Positions 1 to 7,928 are shown, counted from the stretch's first letter. The stretch: 12,828 nucleotides of DNA from Bacteriovoracaceae bacterium (GCA_023954595.1 JAGSHJ010000043.1:1-12828); one strand, 5' to 3'. The notes: generated by a model not told the origin, from the sequence alone. A program made the numbers and translations.

Positions 1-621
1 CGATCTACAAAAAAATGTGGAAAACAACAATTTTTAAAGGGCACTCACTTTTGGAGAATGGACAAAAATGCTCCAAAAGATAGTAAGCAGTTTCATGTAG
101 AAGCAGCTTCAAACTTCAACCCTGATGAAGTTTATTATGATAAATCCTGCATAAGTGGGGACTGCTTTTCAACATTGGCCAACAATGTTGCTAAGACATT
201 TGAAGCGTTCTCAAGAAACTCAAATAACTATCTCTATATCGTGAGAAACTTTCAATACGCTAAATTTATTAGAGAAAATAAAATTGCAAAAGCAAAAGAC
301 GAGCTGACGCAGTTGAATAAGGTTGTTGCTTATTTCCAGGCCTTAGCAAGTAAAAGAAATGACTTCTTGTTGTTGGTGACCTCTTCTGGATCAAAGCACG
401 CAGACTTTCCCAAGGCCGGCAAGCAGTGGGGTGCGTATGAAGCCAGCGGGAAAAACTTTAGTGCTAAAAAAGCGAATTTAATGAGCAGTGTTTTTGTTAA
501 TGGAGCAAGGGCCGAAAACTTTTGTGGAATTTATGAGCAGTCGGAAATTATGCCTAGAATCTTCAGTGGTGCTAAACAACAGGGACTTGAGCTAACGATA
601 ATCAATCCGTTTGAACAATAA
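1..621 (+). CDS. Alkaline-phosphatase-like protein, C-terminal part (5' end outside window)
   Basis: The frame is open from base 1 to the TAA at 619-621 (206 residues in the window). The ATG at 58 has no ribosome binding site and the frame runs open upstream of it, so I read this as the 3' part of a longer gene. The order of elements matches the C-terminal half of alkaline phosphatases. There is a helix, then a hydrophobic strand (YLYIV, codons 77-81) where the family has its VEG strand, then a helix ending KVVAYF. Next comes a strand (FLLLVT, ending at codon 127) where the family has VTADH, and finally NGARAENFCGIYEQSEI (codons 167-183), like the family's 'YGPGAENF.G.Y.NTDI' segment. The metal ligands expected in these places (Glu of VEG, Asp/His of IDxxxH, Asp-His of TADH) are replaced by Arg, uncharged residues and Ser/Gly. 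If the fold is right, this is probably a non-catalytic or strongly divergent member. Two Cys at codons 50 and 55 could pair if it is exported. The family call is by eye and moderately sure; the coding call is firm. Confidence 0.6.
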   Translation, partial: RSTKKCGKQQFLKGTHFWRMDKNAPKDSKQFHVEAASNFNPDEVYYDKSCISGDCFSTLANNVAKTFEAFSRNSNNYLYIVRNFQYAKFIRENKIAKAKDELTQLNKVVAYFQALASKRNDFLLLVTSSGSKHADFPKAGKQWGAYEASGKNFSAKKANLMSSVFVNGARAENFCGIYEQSEIMPRIFSGAKQQGLELTIINPFEQ

Positions 622-624
622 AAG

Positions 625-646
625 AAGGCCCAAGTTACTGGGCCTT
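625..646. terminator. Bidirectional hairpin terminator between converging genes
   Basis: An 8-bp perfect stem, AAGGCCCA / TGGGCCTT, has a 6-base loop (633-638). It is followed by TTT on the plus strand and by CTTTTATT when read on the minus strand. It lies 3 bases after the stop of the phosphatase-like gene. Its loop and right arm overlap the last codons and the stop (635-637) of hslO, so one structure can serve both converging transcripts. The U-tracts are short, so termination may be only partial on the plus strand. Confidence 0.75.
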
Positions 647-1465
647 TAAATCATCTTTATGAATATCATAAACTGTATTGCAGTAGTCACATCTAACTTC
701 TATTGAATTACTTTCAGTAAAAACATCTTCCATGTCTGAATTACCAAGAGTGAGCATATTTGCAACCATGCGCTCTTTAGAACAAGGGCAATTAAACTTA
801 ATCTCTTTTGAACCTAGGTATGTGAAGCCTTTTTCAGTAAATAGCTTAATGATATTTTCTTCACCGCTTTCAAGGTCAATTTTTTCTAACTCTTCTTTGA
901 TGCCTTCATTGTCTTTAATGAAGTCTGCCAAAGGAATATCTACAACTTCATCAAACTTTTTGGACAGATTCGATGGAGGTAACTTTGAATACATAAGACT
1001 AAAGTCTTTGTAACCAATCATGATCTCAGTATTAGTCTGGTATGACTTTTCAAGAACTTGGTTCACGATCCCATGGGACGATTGCTCATTTAACTGAATA
1101 ATTGAAGAGTATGGTGTCGCGTTTGGAAACGCTTTAGTAAGTCTTGTTTTACCAGTAATCTTTTCTGGAAAATTTTCAAACTCTTCAGGAAGAAGAAGTG
1201 TTCTCATATTGCCTTGGGAGTTCATTTCAACTTTAAATCTGAAGTAAGGCTCTTCTGAGTCTATATAGAATCCCATGTTCTCAGTGGCCTTCATGAAGTT
1301 TGTCATGTGCATTGAGCTCAAAACTACTTCTCTGTAGAAATCTAGAGCGACTGGCCCAATATTGTGAACTGTACAAATGTCAGTCATAAGCTTTGCACCC
1401 TCTAGTAGATGAAGGGTAAACGCGCTTTGTTTATCAATAAAACTAAATAACCTGCTTTCTTGCAT
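635..1465 (-). CDS. hslO: Hsp33 redox-regulated molecular chaperone
   Basis: 276 residues, close to the usual size of about 290. Hsp33 is a cytoplasmic holdase. It is kept inactive by a zinc ion on four Cys and is switched on when oxidants form disulfides and the C-terminal part unfolds. The zinc module is complete: C226-P-C228 followed by SKER, then C259-D-Y-C262. The CxC to CxxC spacing is the same as in E. coli Hsp33 (Cys 232, 234, 265, 268). The N-terminal region fits the Hsp33 core, with a long helical start and a PYSSIIQL strand segment. The ATG at 1465-1463 is preceded by AAGG six bases upstream. It is convergent with the phosphatase-like gene and divergent from addB, with 44 bp between the two start codons, so it is probably transcribed alone. 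Family identification is secure. Confidence 0.95.
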   Translation of the reverse strand: MQESRLFSFIDKQSAFTLHLLEGAKLMTDICTVHNIGPVALDFYREVVLSSMHMTNFMKATENMGFYIDSEEPYFRFKVEMNSQGNMRTLLLPEEFENFPEKITGKTRLTKAFPNATPYSSIIQLNEQSSHGIVNQVLEKSYQTNTEIMIGYKDFSLMYSKLPPSNLSKKFDEVVDIPLADFIKDNEGIKEELEKIDLESGEENIIKLFTEKGFTYLGSKEIKFNCPCSKERMVANMLTLGNSDMEDVFTESNSIEVRCDYCNTVYDIHKDDLKAQ

Positions 1466-1472
1466 TTTATAC

Positions 1473-1501
1473 CTTTTGAATCAGAGTCGTTGCTGTATAA
1501 T
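1473..1501 (+). promoter_or_regulatory. Possible sigma70-type promoter for addB
   Basis: A perfect TATAAT sits at 1496-1501 in the hslO/addB divergent gap. The -35 side is poor: TTGAAT at 1476-1481 leaves only 14 bases of spacer, and the 17-base position (1473-1478) reads CTTTTG. Transcription would start near 1508, almost at the first addB ATG (1510). No equally good minus-strand -10 box for hslO is visible, though TTATAC (complement of 1496-1501 region) could serve it. Support comes from the -10 box and position only. Confidence 0.4.
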
Positions 1502-1509
1502 CCATTTTC

Positions 1510-3867
1510 ATGCTGAGAATAATGCTTTTCAATCAGACAGACAACCTCTATGAACAAGGTCTGGCAACCTTTGACGATGCCCTCATTGTCACGCCCAGTC
1601 CTCAAGTTGCGGATATCATTCGAAGAAAGTTGACTGGGATCAATAAGAGCTTTGATGTCGTTACTATTTCCAAGTTCTTACGTGATGAACTGACTTTGTT
1701 GGTAGGAGATGAAGTCTCCGAGAATTATCGCGGTAAGTCAGATTTGTTGCTCCTGCTTTCCACTTTATGGAAAAAATTAGAACTTGAAGACGCCTCTTAT
1801 GAGCTATTCCAGCGATGCTTTCATCTACTTACTGATTTAAGAAGTTTTTCAATGAGTGATGATGTCCTCGAGACGGCCTTGGAGCATTTCGACCCATCAA
1901 TTGCGTTTGGGACGATGAGAATGCACCAAATTCTAAATCAACTTGATATATACGATGAGCACCGTTCATACTTTCAGCTTTCAGAGAGATTACGATCAGG
2001 GGATTTACCGATTGATTATGAAACAGAAAGAAATATAGTCTTTTTTGGTTTCGATTTTCTTTCTGCTTCACAAGTTGATCTTTTGCGCTCTTATGCGATC
2101 AGAGACAATGTTGTTCTACCTTCATATGAAAAAGTTTATGAAAGTCTCACTGATTGGGATTGGTTGAGCTGGCTTGATTCTGAAGAAGTTGAAAAAGTGC
2201 ACCTTGATACTGAGAGGCCTGTTAAGAAGATAAAAATGACGGGTTATCCAAAAAATTATTTATCCAAGGTATTGAAAAGTACACTCGAGCAGCATGTTGG
2301 AGCTCCCTGTCAAATTATCATTGGAGACCGCCATCCAAATTTTGAAAAGCTACAACAAACGAATCTAACTCGTGCCAAATTTAAAGCGCCTGCTGATATT
2401 CTTGGAGACAAGATTAATTGGCTAATGGATGAAATCATCAAAAGCGATATAGAACTTACTGATGAATTAATATTCAAACTGGAAGAGCTGATCCAAGAAA
2501 GTATTGAAGCTCAAGATTTCCGCGCAATAAAAGCCATTCAATTATTAACTAAGATTGTGACTCAGTGGCGAGACTTAAGTGATGATAATGAACAATTGAG
2601 TACCTTTGATATCAAAATACTAAAGGAAGTTTTATCTCTTGATTCTCCGAGGGTGTTTCAGACTTCCCTTGGTAGAGATAAATTTCTGGTGGAGCTTAAA
2701 AGTCTAAAAGAGTTGGAAGATATTCAAAAAGATTGTACTAAAATCTTGTGCGTTTCATCTGACTTTACTTCTCCCAAGGGATCTCTAACAACATACACTG
2801 AAGGTGTTGAGAAATACCTTAGTTCAATTGGGCCACTTAGAAGGGCCGAGTTGGAGTTTATATCATTAAAAGAGAAAGTCCTGGATATTATGGACGACAA
2901 TACATGGGCCTTAATTGAGGAAGGGGTTCTCGATCGAGACCAAAACTGGAAAAACTTATTTGATTCTGTGGAGATGGAAAACTCTGGACAGAAAATCAGT
3001 TTTGAGAAAAATGTAGATTACCATCGTGTGGAAGCTGACACAGATGCTAAAGCATCAGTATATAGTGCGACTAAAATTCAAACTTTTATAGAGTGTCCAA
3101 AGAAATACTACTTTAAATATATTCTTAAATATTCACCAGACTATGTATATGAAGACCGCATGCAGGCCTTGGAGCTTGGTAGGGTACAGCATAAAGTTAT
3201 TGAAGATTATGTAAATACTTTCTCAAGCTATACTGAACAAGATCACCTCTCAATTGTAGAGAAGGCACTAGTTAGTGCACTTGCTGGTAAAAAAGTGTCT
3301 AAGACTTCAAGAGCAGATTATGTCTTTGAGGCGATGAATCTGACAAGGCTTGCGATTGAACAGTTATTAAAACTGAAAGCTCAAGGTGAAATCAAAGTTC
3401 AATTTGAACAAGATCTAAAACAAAAAGGCTTCAGAGGTAGTGTCGACTGTGTGGTGGAAACCCAAGATGATTTGTTCCTTCTAGATTTTAAAAGAGGAAC
3501 TGGCTCTATTCCATCTCAAAAAGGATTCAAGTCCTATGAGAAAGTGCAGTTATGGTTTTATGCAAATCACTGGAATACTGATAATAAAAACTTGTGTCTG
3601 GGTTATGTCTGTTTGAGCGAAATGGAGTCATCCACTCTTTATTTTGACTCTTCAGAGTTCAAGGATAATGCAAAGGGCCTATTTGAGGCCAAAGCAATAT
3701 CGCTAGAGAAAAACTTTGATGAGCTCTTTGAAGACTATAAAAAGTTTGAAACTAGTACTATTTCAAGAATGGAGACGGCCACAGACTTCAAAGCGAACCC
3801 GCAGGCAGCAAAAGTCTGTCAGTACTGTGACTTTAATAAAATGTGTTCAAGAAGCGGGGAGGTGTAA
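1510..3867 (+). CDS. addB: AddB-like subunit of helicase-nuclease, PD-(D/E)XK nuclease with Fe-S Cys set
   Basis: 785 residues, shorter than the usual 1000-1170 for AddB. AddB partners AddA in resecting double-strand breaks and, in studied systems, recognises Chi. The C-terminal third is a RecB-family nuclease: H561 (GRVQH), D646 (GSVDC), D659-F-K661 (LLDFKRG) and Q680/Y684 (VQLWFY). The Fe-S staple cysteines are C529 (ECPKKYYF), C770, C773 and C779. The C-x2-C-x5-C spacing equals that known for Bacillus AddB. The N-terminal part should be the degenerate helicase-like half; it starts with TPSPQVADIIRRKL-type sequence and contains no GxGKT Walker A loop, so it is unlikely to hydrolyse ATP. Start: neither ATG 1510 nor in-frame ATG 1522 has a strong Shine-Dalgarno, and 1510 would be nearly leaderless if the TATAAT at 1496 is used. 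addA begins one base after the stop, so the two are co-expressed. Alternative: a different PD-(D/E)XK nuclease paired with a UvrD-like helicase, for example an AdnAB-like arrangement. Confidence 0.82.
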   Translation: MLRIMLFNQTDNLYEQGLATFDDALIVTPSPQVADIIRRKLTGINKSFDVVTISKFLRDELTLLVGDEVSENYRGKSDLLLLLSTLWKKLELEDASYELFQRCFHLLTDLRSFSMSDDVLETALEHFDPSIAFGTMRMHQILNQLDIYDEHRSYFQLSERLRSGDLPIDYETERNIVFFGFDFLSASQVDLLRSYAIRDNVVLPSYEKVYESLTDWDWLSWLDSEEVEKVHLDTERPVKKIKMTGYPKNYLSKVLKSTLEQHVGAPCQIIIGDRHPNFEKLQQTNLTRAKFKAPADILGDKINWLMDEIIKSDIELTDELIFKLEELIQESIEAQDFRAIKAIQLLTKIVTQWRDLSDDNEQLSTFDIKILKEVLSLDSPRVFQTSLGRDKFLVELKSLKELEDIQKDCTKILCVSSDFTSPKGSLTTYTEGVEKYLSSIGPLRRAELEFISLKEKVLDIMDDNTWALIEEGVLDRDQNWKNLFDSVEMENSGQKISFEKNVDYHRVEADTDAKASVYSATKIQTFIECPKKYYFKYILKYSPDYVYEDRMQALELGRVQHKVIEDYVNTFSSYTEQDHLSIVEKALVSALAGKKVSKTSRADYVFEAMNLTRLAIEQLLKLKAQGEIKVQFEQDLKQKGFRGSVDCVVETQDDLFLLDFKRGTGSIPSQKGFKSYEKVQLWFYANHWNTDNKNLCLGYVCLSEMESSTLYFDSSEFKDNAKGLFEAKAISLEKNFDELFEDYKKFETSTISRMETATDFKANPQAAKVCQYCDFNKMCSRSGEV
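3856..3864 (+). promoter_or_regulatory. Strong ribosome binding site that fixes the addA start
   Basis: GGGGAGGTG lies inside the last codons of addB. Its GGAGG core ends six bases before the ATG at 3869. It decides the addA start, because the frame is open further upstream (to an ATG at 3716) but only inside addB and without a comparable site. It also suggests translational coupling of the two subunits. Confidence 0.85.
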
Positions 3868-3868
3868 T

Positions 3869-6800
3869 ATGGCCGGAGCAAACCCCGAACAATTAAAAGC
3901 GATAGAGAACTTTGGTGGCGCACTCTTAAGTGCAGGTGCCGGTTCTGGAAAAACTTTTGTTTTAACCGAACACCTCGTTCACCTTGCGACTCAATGGGTG
4001 AATGATTACAAAGCCGATCAAGATGGAATCTTTGATCAATATATCAAGTCCAAACTATCTAAAGTCGTTTTGATGACCTTTACTAAAAAGGCGGCCGGAG
4101 AAATAGGCATCAGAATTGGGCAGAAGTTTCAACGTGCATTAGATGAAGCAATTGCGGCTGATCACCCTAGTGCACCTCTTTGGGAAAAGACCCTTGAGCG
4201 CCTAGATGCCTTAACTGTATCTACGATCCATGGCTATTGTTATAAACTAATCAAACAAGGCTTTTTTGCACAAGTTAATCCAAATGATGACATTATTGGT
4301 GAGGCGGAGTTTGCGAAACAAATAGAGGACATATTTTCTTTATGGCTGGAAGAGAATCTAGAACGAAGTGACCTCTTTTTTCAGACAATTCTAAAGGAAA
4401 AAAGAGCTGTTCTCACATCACTGAAAAGTATTGTCGCTGATCCCACTCTTAGGCTTATGTGGCAGAAGATGGACCCTGAGAGATTTGAGCTTGATACAGT
4501 AGATGAAGTTATTAAAGATCTTCTATGGCATCAAAGCTTTAATGAAATATTTGAAGACAAGTCTCCATTAGGTCTTTGGAGTGATTTTAAAGATAAGGAC
4601 TGGTTTAAGTTCTTAGAGAGATTTGAAAGCTTTAGAAATAGTTTTGATTTCTCGCTGCATGCATTGAATGCATGGATTGTGGAACTTTCAAATGAAGATT
4701 GGAAAATTCCAAGAGCTCCGGGTGCTAAAGCTGTTCCACAAGATGCAAAAGATTTCTATAAACAAGTTAAAGAGTTTAAGGACTTTCTTAAAAAGAATGA
4801 GGAAGATCTTTTGCTGTTTCAAGACCATGGACTTAAGCAGGTAAAGCTTTGGTATGGGCAGTTTCGTGAGCTCTTCTCACATGTGGAGAAAGCATACCGT
4901 TCAGCTCCAGGTTTTACCTTTGGAGACCTTGAATACATTGTAAATGAGCAACTCGACTCATCTAGTGCCAGAGAAATGGTTAAAAATGAGTATGACTATA
5001 TTATTGTTGATGAATTCCAAGACACTTCATTTATCCAGTTCAATATTCTATCTAAGATTGTAGATAGCGATTATAGTAAAGTCTTCTGCGTCGGGGATGT
5101 TAAGCAAGCAATATATGGCTTTCGAGGCGGTGAGCTGGGCGTTTTTCTTGAAATGGAGCAAAAGACACCCTTACAGTTGAGCCTACTGCATAATTACCGT
5201 TCAGATAAAGATGTTATAAATTTCAACAATGCTTTGTTTGATTACCTTTTTAAACTTGGGCTTGGCTTTGAGGGGCGTGATCATTATGCCGTAAAGGTGG
5301 AAAGACAGACGATTCCTCTTGCTGATCGTGCCAATGGTAAAATATTTGAAATAGAAACAAACTTGGAATTTCTCCAAGATGAGCTTGAAAAGCTATCTGT
5401 CAGTGATGTTGAGTACCTAGAGGCCTTGGCACTTGCACAGAATATACAAGGAAATATCGAAAGTGACGGCGGTGATACTGCAGTATTATATAGAAAGTTA
5501 AAGCCTAGTAAGATCTTGATGCAGCTTCTTTTGGCAATGGACATCGGATTCACATCACAGGTAAAAGTTCCAATGTTGGAAGATCCAATTCTTGGAGTCT
5601 TTAATTTATTAATAAAAAATAGATTTGATCAGGGTAAACTCAAAGATAAGTATTTGGAGTTCGCACTGATATCCTACTTTAAGCTTTTGGGAGCTCAAAC
5701 GGATAACGTAATAGATGAGGCCAAAAGATTTGAGAACAATATTGGCTTCTACGGCCTTTACCAATCATTTTTAATATTCATGTCCTCAACTGGACTTGTA
5801 GTTTCTAATTATAAAAATAACCTTGAAAACATCAGACTTTTAATCGAGATGAATCAAGGTGACCTAGGCAAGATTGCAACAAAAATGGATGAATGGAGCG
5901 AGCTGCAATATTCGCTTGATTTCCAATACGGCAAAGACCCCCATAAAGTTGTGTTAATGTCCGCACATGCTTCTAAGGGACTTGAGTTTCCAAGAGTCCT
6001 TCTAGGTGGGATCTACACCAATGATAGCTCTATGGGTATGAAGGATATGTTTGGTAAGTCGCCTTATAGCTTTAAATGGTCTCAGGCACTTACTGGTAAA
6101 AAGAAGTATAAATCTCCGCATTATATGTTGGAGCTTGCTGTACAGAAGAGAAAAGAATTTAGTGAGTCAAAGAGACTCTTCTATGTGGCTTGTACCAGAG
6201 CAGAGAGTGAGCTTGGTTGGGTCAAACTAGAGTTTGGTACTCTTAAGGCCACTGTTGCTAAGGGAAGTTGGATAAGTGGGCTAGAGAAGTTTTTTCAAAA
6301 CTCTGAAGAAGGAATGCTTTTCTATAAACAAATGTCTCATACACGAGCAAGTTCTGATCTCAGAGATGTCTTTGATATTAATTTCTTGCAAAAAATGAGT
6401 AACCAACCTCCAATGTTTCACTTTGATAATTTAGGTGTGGAGAGTCGATTGGATCAGGCCCAGGCATTTCTTATGCCAGAACTCTCTGTTACGCGCCTTG
6501 CACAGGTAAGTCAGTGTCCAAGAAAGTTTTATCTACAAAACATTTTAAAATTGGAGAGCTCAGAGCTTTTTAAAGAAGATTCTAAATCAATGGACGTGGA
6601 AGAATTAACCGCAAAAAGTTTTTCAAGTTCCGAGAGAGGGATAGAAGTACACGATGCTATTGCTCAAGCAATTGACAACAGTCTTACACCTATTGAGGAT
6701 TTAGGTTATATGTCTCAAGTTGAATGGGTTGTGGAAAACTTAAAGAAATTTGAGGAAAACACAAACTTCATAAGTGAGAAACCGATTAAGTTTGAACTCT

Positions 6801-7186
6801 TTGAGTATATGATTTCTGGTATTCCTGACCTTATTATTCAAGATAGCGAACATCATGTAGAGGTTTGGGATTTTAAAACGGGTAGACTTAAGGCCGAAGT
6901 GCCTGAGAGCTACTGGTTTCAATTAAAAACTTATGCATATGCTATGTTCACTCTAGAGAAGGGTGAGAAGCTTAAACCGATTAAATTAGTCTTGTGTTAT
7001 GTGGACGAAAAGCAAATGGTTGAGCAAATCGTTTCGAAAGAAGATGTGGAAAAGTATTTGTGGGATTTTGCATCCAAATTCAATGCTGCAGATGAAACCA
7101 ATACTTCACACTGCGAGCACTGTGATTTCAATAAAATATGCAACAAGCAAAGCCTATCATCTTGCGCCCCATCCTTTTCCTGTTAA
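3869..7186 (+). CDS. addA: AddA-like helicase-nuclease subunit (UvrD/RecB family)
   Basis: 1105 residues, slightly below the usual 1150-1250. It is the motor and nuclease subunit of a RecBCD/AddAB-type complex: a 3'-5' SF1A helicase that unwinds broken DNA ends for RecA loading. All helicase motifs are present: Q motif Q8; Walker A GAGSGKT 23-29; Ia TFTKKAA 70-76; II DEFQD 381-385; III GDVKQAIYGFRGG 409-421; IV HNYRSD 441-446; V SAHASKGLEF 698-707; VI YVACTRAESEL 772-782. The C-terminal nuclease has H928, D987 (GIPDL), D1001-F-K1003 (WDFKTG) and Q1018 (FQLKTYAY). Unusually for AddA, this domain also carries the four-Cys Fe-S set: C883 (QCPRKFYL), C1082, C1085, C1091. The spacing is the same as in the upstream AddB, and the tail motif is nearly identical (CDFNKIC against CDFNKMC). 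The start at 3869 rests on the strong upstream Shine-Dalgarno. No terminator follows, and the next gene begins 40 bp later. Confidence 0.93.
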   Translation: MAGANPEQLKAIENFGGALLSAGAGSGKTFVLTEHLVHLATQWVNDYKADQDGIFDQYIKSKLSKVVLMTFTKKAAGEIGIRIGQKFQRALDEAIAADHPSAPLWEKTLERLDALTVSTIHGYCYKLIKQGFFAQVNPNDDIIGEAEFAKQIEDIFSLWLEENLERSDLFFQTILKEKRAVLTSLKSIVADPTLRLMWQKMDPERFELDTVDEVIKDLLWHQSFNEIFEDKSPLGLWSDFKDKDWFKFLERFESFRNSFDFSLHALNAWIVELSNEDWKIPRAPGAKAVPQDAKDFYKQVKEFKDFLKKNEEDLLLFQDHGLKQVKLWYGQFRELFSHVEKAYRSAPGFTFGDLEYIVNEQLDSSSAREMVKNEYDYIIVDEFQDTSFIQFNILSKIVDSDYSKVFCVGDVKQAIYGFRGGELGVFLEMEQKTPLQLSLLHNYRSDKDVINFNNALFDYLFKLGLGFEGRDHYAVKVERQTIPLADRANGKIFEIETNLEFLQDELEKLSVSDVEYLEALALAQNIQGNIESDGGDTAVLYRKLKPSKILMQLLLAMDIGFTSQVKVPMLEDPILGVFNLLIKNRFDQGKLKDKYLEFALISYFKLLGAQTDNVIDEAKRFENNIGFYGLYQSFLIFMSSTGLVVSNYKNNLENIRLLIEMNQGDLGKIATKMDEWSELQYSLDFQYGKDPHKVVLMSAHASKGLEFPRVLLGGIYTNDSSMGMKDMFGKSPYSFKWSQALTGKKKYKSPHYMLELAVQKRKEFSESKRLFYVACTRAESELGWVKLEFGTLKATVAKGSWISGLEKFFQNSEEGMLFYKQMSHTRASSDLRDVFDINFLQKMSNQPPMFHFDNLGVESRLDQAQAFLMPELSVTRLAQVSQCPRKFYLQNILKLESSELFKEDSKSMDVEELTAKSFSSSERGIEVHDAIAQAIDNSLTPIEDLGYMSQVEWVVENLKKFEENTNFISEKPIKFELFEYMISGIPDLIIQDSEHHVEVWDFKTGRLKAEVPESYWFQLKTYAYAMFTLEKGEKLKPIKLVLCYVDEKQMVEQIVSKEDVEKYLWDFASKFNAADETNTSHCEHCDFNKICNKQSLSSCAPSFSC

Positions 7187-7189
7187 AAT
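7162..7189 (+). promoter_or_regulatory. Weak candidate promoter for the envelope operon
   Basis: TTGCGC (7162-7167) and TAAAAT (7184-7189) are separated by 16 bases at the very end of addA, just ahead of the envelope operon. The match is modest. There is no hairpin between addA and the next gene, so read-through from addBA is equally possible. Confidence 0.3.
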
Positions 7190-7226
7190 AATCTAAGTAA
7201 GTAAATTTATTAGGCCAAGGAAGGTT

Positions 7227-7928
7227 ATGAAATTTATTATTTCTCTTATCTGTATGTTAGGTAGTGTTCAGTTAATCGCCAGTGAAAAAAATGTATATGA
7301 TTTCTCATGGTTGGATCAAGACAAAGAAGTTTATGTTTTACAAAATAGGAAGTTTCGTAAGAATAAAAAGCTTTATCTAGGGGCTATGGTGGGTGCTCAG
7401 CTAAATGGCGCATTTATTGATAGCAACGAATTCAGTGCTCATGGTGGCTTCTTTTTTAAAGAAGAATGGGGTGTGGAATTTGCTTATACGAGTGCTTCCG
7501 GGTCAACAAATGCGACTCATGATGGAGTAAACGAACAGGGGACTCAGGCCTATTATAGAAAGGTTGAAAGCTCCGTTGGTGCAATGCTCTTATGGTCACC
7601 ATTCTACGCAAAAATAAACACATTTAATAAAATCTTCTATTACGACTGGATGTTTGGTGCGGGCGCGGCAAGTGTTACGACCTTGGACAATAGATTAGAG
7701 TTTGGAAGTTCCACTTCTTCCGAGCTTACTTCTGAGACGATTATGGCCCCGACATGGATGACCAATTTTAGATTTTATATAACTCAAAATTGGAGTGCAG
7801 AGATGCGCTTTGAAGGACTTCATATTAATGCTGACGTTGCTAGGCAGGATGCCTCGAACAACGAAAGAACTGAAAAACAGTGGACGCATTATTATGATTT
7901 TAAACTAGGACTTAATTACACATTTTAA
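7227..7928 (+). CDS. Outer-membrane beta-barrel protein, myxobacteria/Bdellovibrio type
   Basis: 233 residues. The start has AAGGAAGG at 7217-7224 and a signal peptide (MKFIISLICMLGSVQLIAS, cut near 18-20). The mature chain alternates hydrophobic/aromatic and polar residues in strand-sized pieces and ends in Phe (LGLNYTF), the usual C-terminal strand for assembly by the BAM machinery. Segments typical of the barrel family common in myxobacteria and Bdellovibrio relatives are visible: VYVLQNRKFRK (35-45), LYLGAMVGAQLNGAFIDSNE (49-68), a glycine-rich FFFKEEWGVEFAYT strand pair, WSPFYAKINTFNKIFYYDW (123-141) and then FGAGAA. In Myxococcus, barrels of this general kind (GltA, GltB, GltH) belong to the gliding machinery. 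Here it heads a four-gene envelope operon and probably anchors that complex in the outer membrane. The barrel call is firm; the gliding role is inferred from neighbours. Confidence 0.8.
   Translation: MKFIISLICMLGSVQLIASEKNVYDFSWLDQDKEVYVLQNRKFRKNKKLYLGAMVGAQLNGAFIDSNEFSAHGGFFFKEEWGVEFAYTSASGSTNATHDGVNEQGTQAYYRKVESSVGAMLLWSPFYAKINTFNKIFYYDWMFGAGAASVTTLDNRLEFGSSTSSELTSETIMAPTWMTNFRFYITQNWSAEMRFEGLHINADVARQDASNNERTEKQWTHYYDFKLGLNYTF

Noticed and set aside
732..1013. Plus-strand ORF opposite hslO
   Set aside because: It is antisense to the well-supported Hsp33 gene, has no recognisable product and no ribosome binding site.
3716..3868. Upstream extension of the addA frame to an ATG at 3716
   Set aside because: It lies inside the addB nuclease coding region in another frame. 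The strong GGGGAGGTG site and the family-like MAGANPEQLKAIE start at 3869 are much better.
4658..4674. Perfect inverted repeat CATGCATT-G-AATGCATG inside addA
   Set aside because: Eight-base arms are expected by chance at about this frequency in 12.8 kb. It is mid-gene, followed by no U-tract, and its codons are ordinary.
6999..7196. 65-codon ORF over the end of addA
   Set aside because: It overlaps the conserved Fe-S tail of AddA in another frame, so it is a shadow.
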